This document shows, piece by piece, positions 6,864 through 9,214 of a stretch of 9,214 nucleotides of DNA. Position 1 is the stretch's first letter. Each line of letters starts with the position of its first letter. This stretch comes from Betaproteobacteria bacterium (GTDB lineage Bacteria > Pseudomonadota > Gammaproteobacteria > Burkholderiales > SG8-39): contig QYQC01000006.1 of NCBI GenBank assembly GCA_007280315.1, positions 1 through 9,214 of the forward strand. The letters are read 5' to 3'. Made by a program: the position numbers and the translations under genes. The notes below the pieces were generated by a model. It was not told where the DNA came from, did not search any database, and worked only from the letters and a program-made list of their open reading frames with translations.

Positions 6864-8762
6864 ATGAGCACGTACAAGGATTTCCACCGGCGTTCGATCA
6901 GCGATCCCGAAGGCTTCTGGGGCGAGCAAGCCGGTTTGATCGACTGGCACAAACCATTTGGCAAGGTGTTGGACTACAGCCGTCCGCCGTTCGCCAGGTG
7001 GTTCGTCGGCGGCGAGACCAATCTTTGCCACAACGCCGTGGATCGTCATCTGAAGGACAGGCCGGACCAGAATGCGCTGATTTTCATTTCGACCGAAACC
7101 GACGTCGAAACGACCTACAGCTTTCGCCAGCTGCACGCCGAGGTAAACCGTTGCGCTGCCGCCATGCGAAGCCTCGGTGTGGGCAAGGGCGATCGCGTGC
7201 TCATTTACATGCCGATGATTGCCGAAGCCTGCTTCGCCATCCTCGCTTGCGCGCGCATCGGCGCGATTCACTCGGTGGTGTTCGGCGGCTTCGCCTCGCA
7301 CAGTCTCGCCAGCCGTATTGACGATGCAAAGCCCAAGCTTATTTTCAGCGCCGACGGCGGTTCGCGCGTGGGCAAGGTGGTGCCTTATAAACCCCTGCTG
7401 GACGAAGCCATCCGCCTGTCCAAGTTTCCACCGGAGAAAGTGATACTGGTGAACCGTGGTCTGGTTCCGGAGATGGCGCGCGTCGCCGGACGCGACCTCG
7501 ACTGGGCCGAGCTGCGTGCGCAGCACATGAATGCGCAGGTCCCCTGCGTCTGGCTGGAGTCGAACCAGCCGTCCTACATCCTCTATACGTCCGGGACCAC
7601 CGGAAAGCCGAAGGGTGTGCAGCGCGACGTCGGCGGCCATGCGGTGGCGCTCGCCGCGTCGATGAAGCATATCTATTGCGGCAACCCCGGAGAGACCTAT
7701 TTCTCTACCTCCGACATCGGCTGGGTGGTCGGGCATTCCTACATCATCTACGGGCCGCTGATCGCCGGCATGGCCACGATCATGTACGAAGGCACACCGG
7801 TGCGTCCGGACGGAGGCATACTGTGGAAAATCGTCGAGAAGTACAAGGTCGCCGTAATGTTCTCCGCGCCCACTGCAATCCGGGTGCTGAAAAAACAGGA
7901 CCCGGCTTTCCTGAAGAAGTACGATTTGTCCACGCTCAAATTTCTGTTTCTCGCGGGCGAGCCGCTGGATCAGCCGACGGCGCAGTGGATCTCGGAGGGT
8001 TTGGGCCGGCCCATCGTCGACAATTACTGGCAGACTGAAACCGGTTGGCCGATCCTGTCCAACCCGATGGGCGTGGAAGACATTGCGCGCAAGTTCGGCA
8101 GTCCCGGTTTTCCCATGTATGGCTATGACCTGAAATTGCTGCACGAGTCCACCGGCGAGGAAGTGGGTGCGGATGAGAAGGGCGTGGTCGCGATCATGCC
8201 GCCGCTGCCGCCGGGATGCATGAGTACGGTATGGGGTGACGATGAGCGCTTCGTCAAAACCTATTTCGAAACCATTCCCGGGAAACTCGCGTATTCAACC
8301 TTCGATTGGGGCATACGCGACAAGGACGGTTACTACTTCATTCTCGGCCGCACCGACGACGTGATCAACGTAGCCGGACACCGGCTGGGCACGCGCGAGA
8401 TCGAGGAGGCGATCAGCTCGCACGCGGCCATCGCCGAAGTCGCCGTAATCGGCGTCGCCGACCAGCTGAAAGGGCAGGTGCCGGTGGCGTTTGCAGTGCT
8501 CAAGGACCCGAGCCAGATCGCCAGCGTCGAAAGCCGCATGAAGCTTGAAGGCGAGGTGATGAAGACGGTAGACCAGCAACTGGGCGCGATCGGACGTCCG
8601 GCGCGGGTGCATTTTGTAACCTTGCTGCCTAAAACGCGCTCGGGCAAAGTGCTGCGCCGCTCGATCCAGGCGATTTGTGAGGGACGCGACCCGGGCGATC
8701 TGACCACTATCGAAGACCAGAGCGCGCTGCAGCAGGTGCGCGATGCAATGACAACGAGGTAA
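6864..8762 (+). CDS. prpE: Propionate-CoA ligase (propionyl-CoA synthetase), AMP-forming
   Basis: ANL-superfamily acyl-CoA synthetase that activates propionate via an adenylate to propionyl-CoA; relatives also take acrylate or 3-hydroxypropionate at lower rates. The product is 632 aa, against 628 in E. coli PrpE. Visible parts: N-terminal acetyl-CoA-synthetase-type cap (DFHRRSISDPEGFWGEQAGLI, about residues 5-25, seen in two pieces); the ATP-binding loop YTSGTTGKPKG at 241-251; NYWQTETGWPI from 387, where N-Y-W and G-W-P-I match PrpE rather than Acs; the hinge GRTDDVINVAGHRLGT; and the C-terminal TRSGKVLRR with Lys595, the catalytic lysine that protein acetylases control in this family. It follows acuI by 46 bases, and its stop codon overlaps the ribosome binding site of the next frame. 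It could be annotated as acetyl-CoA synthetase, but the pocket motif and neighbour favour PrpE. Confidence 0.92.
   Translation: MSTYKDFHRRSISDPEGFWGEQAGLIDWHKPFGKVLDYSRPPFARWFVGGETNLCHNAVDRHLKDRPDQNALIFISTETDVETTYSFRQLHAEVNRCAAAMRSLGVGKGDRVLIYMPMIAEACFAILACARIGAIHSVVFGGFASHSLASRIDDAKPKLIFSADGGSRVGKVVPYKPLLDEAIRLSKFPPEKVILVNRGLVPEMARVAGRDLDWAELRAQHMNAQVPCVWLESNQPSYILYTSGTTGKPKGVQRDVGGHAVALAASMKHIYCGNPGETYFSTSDIGWVVGHSYIIYGPLIAGMATIMYEGTPVRPDGGILWKIVEKYKVAVMFSAPTAIRVLKKQDPAFLKKYDLSTLKFLFLAGEPLDQPTAQWISEGLGRPIVDNYWQTETGWPILSNPMGVEDIARKFGSPGFPMYGYDLKLLHESTGEEVGADEKGVVAIMPPLPPGCMSTVWGDDERFVKTYFETIPGKLAYSTFDWGIRDKDGYYFILGRTDDVINVAGHRLGTREIEEAISSHAAIAEVAVIGVADQLKGQVPVAFAVLKDPSQIASVESRMKLEGEVMKTVDQQLGAIGRPARVHFVTLLPKTRSGKVLRRSIQAICEGRDPGDLTTIEDQSALQQVRDAMTTR
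8756..8760 (+). promoter_or_regulatory. Ribosome binding site overlapping the prpE stop
   Basis: GAGGT lies 5 bases before the GTG at 8766, and its final T is the first base of the prpE TAA. It decides the GTG start of the next frame, because no in-frame ATG follows until 8808, which would cut into the family-conserved N-terminal helix. The overlap suggests translational coupling to prpE. Confidence 0.6.
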
Positions 8763-8765
8763 TAG

Positions 8766-9214
8766 GTGAAGAACAAACCCTGCCTGACATTGGACGACTG
8801 CAAGAAAATGATTTCGGCATGCGAAGCCGAGGCGCGCCGGAACAAGTGGGAAGTGGCCATCGCCATACTCGATGACGGCGGCCATCTGCTGATGCTCGAG
8901 CGCATGGACGGGGCAACGCCGTTCAACGCCGAGGTCGCAGTGCAGAAGGGCCGCGGCGCCGCCATTCCGGCGCAGATTTTCGACATGTTTCCGGTGCTGA
9001 AAGACATGCTGGGCCGGCGCGGCGGCGACCTCTCCGGCGGGCAGCAGCAGCAGCTCGCCATCGGCCGCGCGCTGGCGATGCGACCCAAGCTGCTGATCCT
9101 GGACGAGCCCACCGAAGGCATCCAGCCTTCGATCATCAAGGACATAGAGCGGGTGATCCGCCTGCTCGCGCAGCAGGGCGAAATGGCGATTCTGCTGGTG
9201 GAGCAGTACTACGA
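8766..9214 (+). CDS. Chimeric frame: GlcG/DUF336 N-terminus joined to UrtE C-terminal half (3' partial)
   Basis: A GTG-started frame of 149 complete codons, open at the window end. Residues 1 to about 66 match the start of the GlcG/HbpS-like DUF336 family (usually roughly 130-160 aa): an N-terminal helix (LTLDDCKKMISACEAEAR), then VAIAILDDGGHLLMLERMDG, then an AEVAVQKGRGAA segment like the family's KARTAA. From about residue 67 the protein is a urea-type ABC ATPase, UrtE: IPAQIFDMFPVLKDMLGRRG, signature DLSGGQQQQLAIGRAL (88-103), Walker B LLILDEP (109-115), TEGIQPSIIKDI, and LLVEQYY. The Walker A half of the ATPase is absent, so it cannot be a normal nucleotide-binding subunit. The DUF336 domain also lacks its second half. 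Family matches are clear; whether the join exists in the organism is open. The start rests on GAGGT 5 bases upstream. Confidence 0.75.
   Translation, partial: MKNKPCLTLDDCKKMISACEAEARRNKWEVAIAILDDGGHLLMLERMDGATPFNAEVAVQKGRGAAIPAQIFDMFPVLKDMLGRRGGDLSGGQQQQLAIGRALAMRPKLLILDEPTEGIQPSIIKDIERVIRLLAQQGEMAILLVEQYY
8964..9214 (+). pseudogene. urtE: urtE fragment: ATPase C-terminal half without Walker A, 3' cut by window end
   Basis: This is the ATPase-derived part of the chimeric frame. UrtE is one of two ATPases of the high-affinity urea transporter UrtABCDE. TEGIQPSII after Walker B, and GRRGGDLSGGQQQQ before it, separate UrtE from the related amino-acid transporter ATPase LivF, which usually has a SGGEQQ-type signature and a GLAP segment. 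The H-loop position reads LVEQ, as in this ATPase branch. About the first half of the protein, including the Walker A phosphate-binding loop and the Q-loop, is missing. No other urt gene is present in the window, so the fragment is out of its usual context. Confidence 0.6.

Noticed and set aside
6771..8144. A 457-codon antisense open frame opposite prpE
   Set aside because: No family motif is visible, and it is an Arg/His-rich mirror of the PrpE codons. The sense strand carries intact catalytic motifs throughout.
8964..9214. Reading the ATPase part as LivF or another amino-acid transporter ATPase
   Set aside because: SGGQQQQ and TEGIQPSII are the UrtE pattern. LivF normally shows a SGGEQQ-type signature and a GLAP segment at these places.

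Overview
The window is a compact stretch of central carbon metabolism with all genes on the + strand. It has high-GC codon use and short intergenic gaps, and no RNA gene, CRISPR array or insertion sequence could be seen. The order sucA-sucB-lpdA, with the E3 gene directly after E2 and no sucCD, is the arrangement usual in Betaproteobacteria. The SucA N-terminus (LFGGNAPYIEDLYESYLDNP) and the LpdA sequence also look betaproteobacterial. I infer a betaproteobacterium (Burkholderiales or Nitrosomonadales-like), possibly uncultured. No taxonomic marker gene is present to prove this.

Layout: 62-2917 sucA (E1 of 2-oxoglutarate dehydrogenase); 2918-3089 a 172-base gap with a tandem 9-mer, an extended inverted repeat and a second small GC hairpin; 3090-4340 sucB (E2); 4359-5786 lpdA (E3); 5825-6817 acuI/yhdH (acrylyl-CoA reductase family); 6864-8762 prpE (propionate-CoA ligase family); 8766-9214 an open reading frame cut by the window end. 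That last frame begins as a GlcG/DUF336-type protein and, from about codon 67, continues in frame as the C-terminal half of a urea ABC-transporter ATPase (UrtE).

The first three genes encode the whole 2-oxoglutarate dehydrogenase complex, which makes succinyl-CoA, CO2 and NADH. AcuI and PrpE form a plausible second module. PrpE activates propionate (and possibly acrylate or 3-hydroxypropionate) to the CoA thioester, and AcuI reduces acryloyl-CoA to propionyl-CoA with NADPH. Spacing of 18, 38, 46 and 3 bases from sucB onward is compatible with one transcript.

I found no clearly undescribed system. The most notable object is the GlcG-UrtE chimera at the 3' edge. An assembly junction near a contig end or a real deletion are both more likely than a functional fusion. 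The sucA-sucB intergenic structure and the lpdA-acuI-prpE linkage are the next most interesting points.
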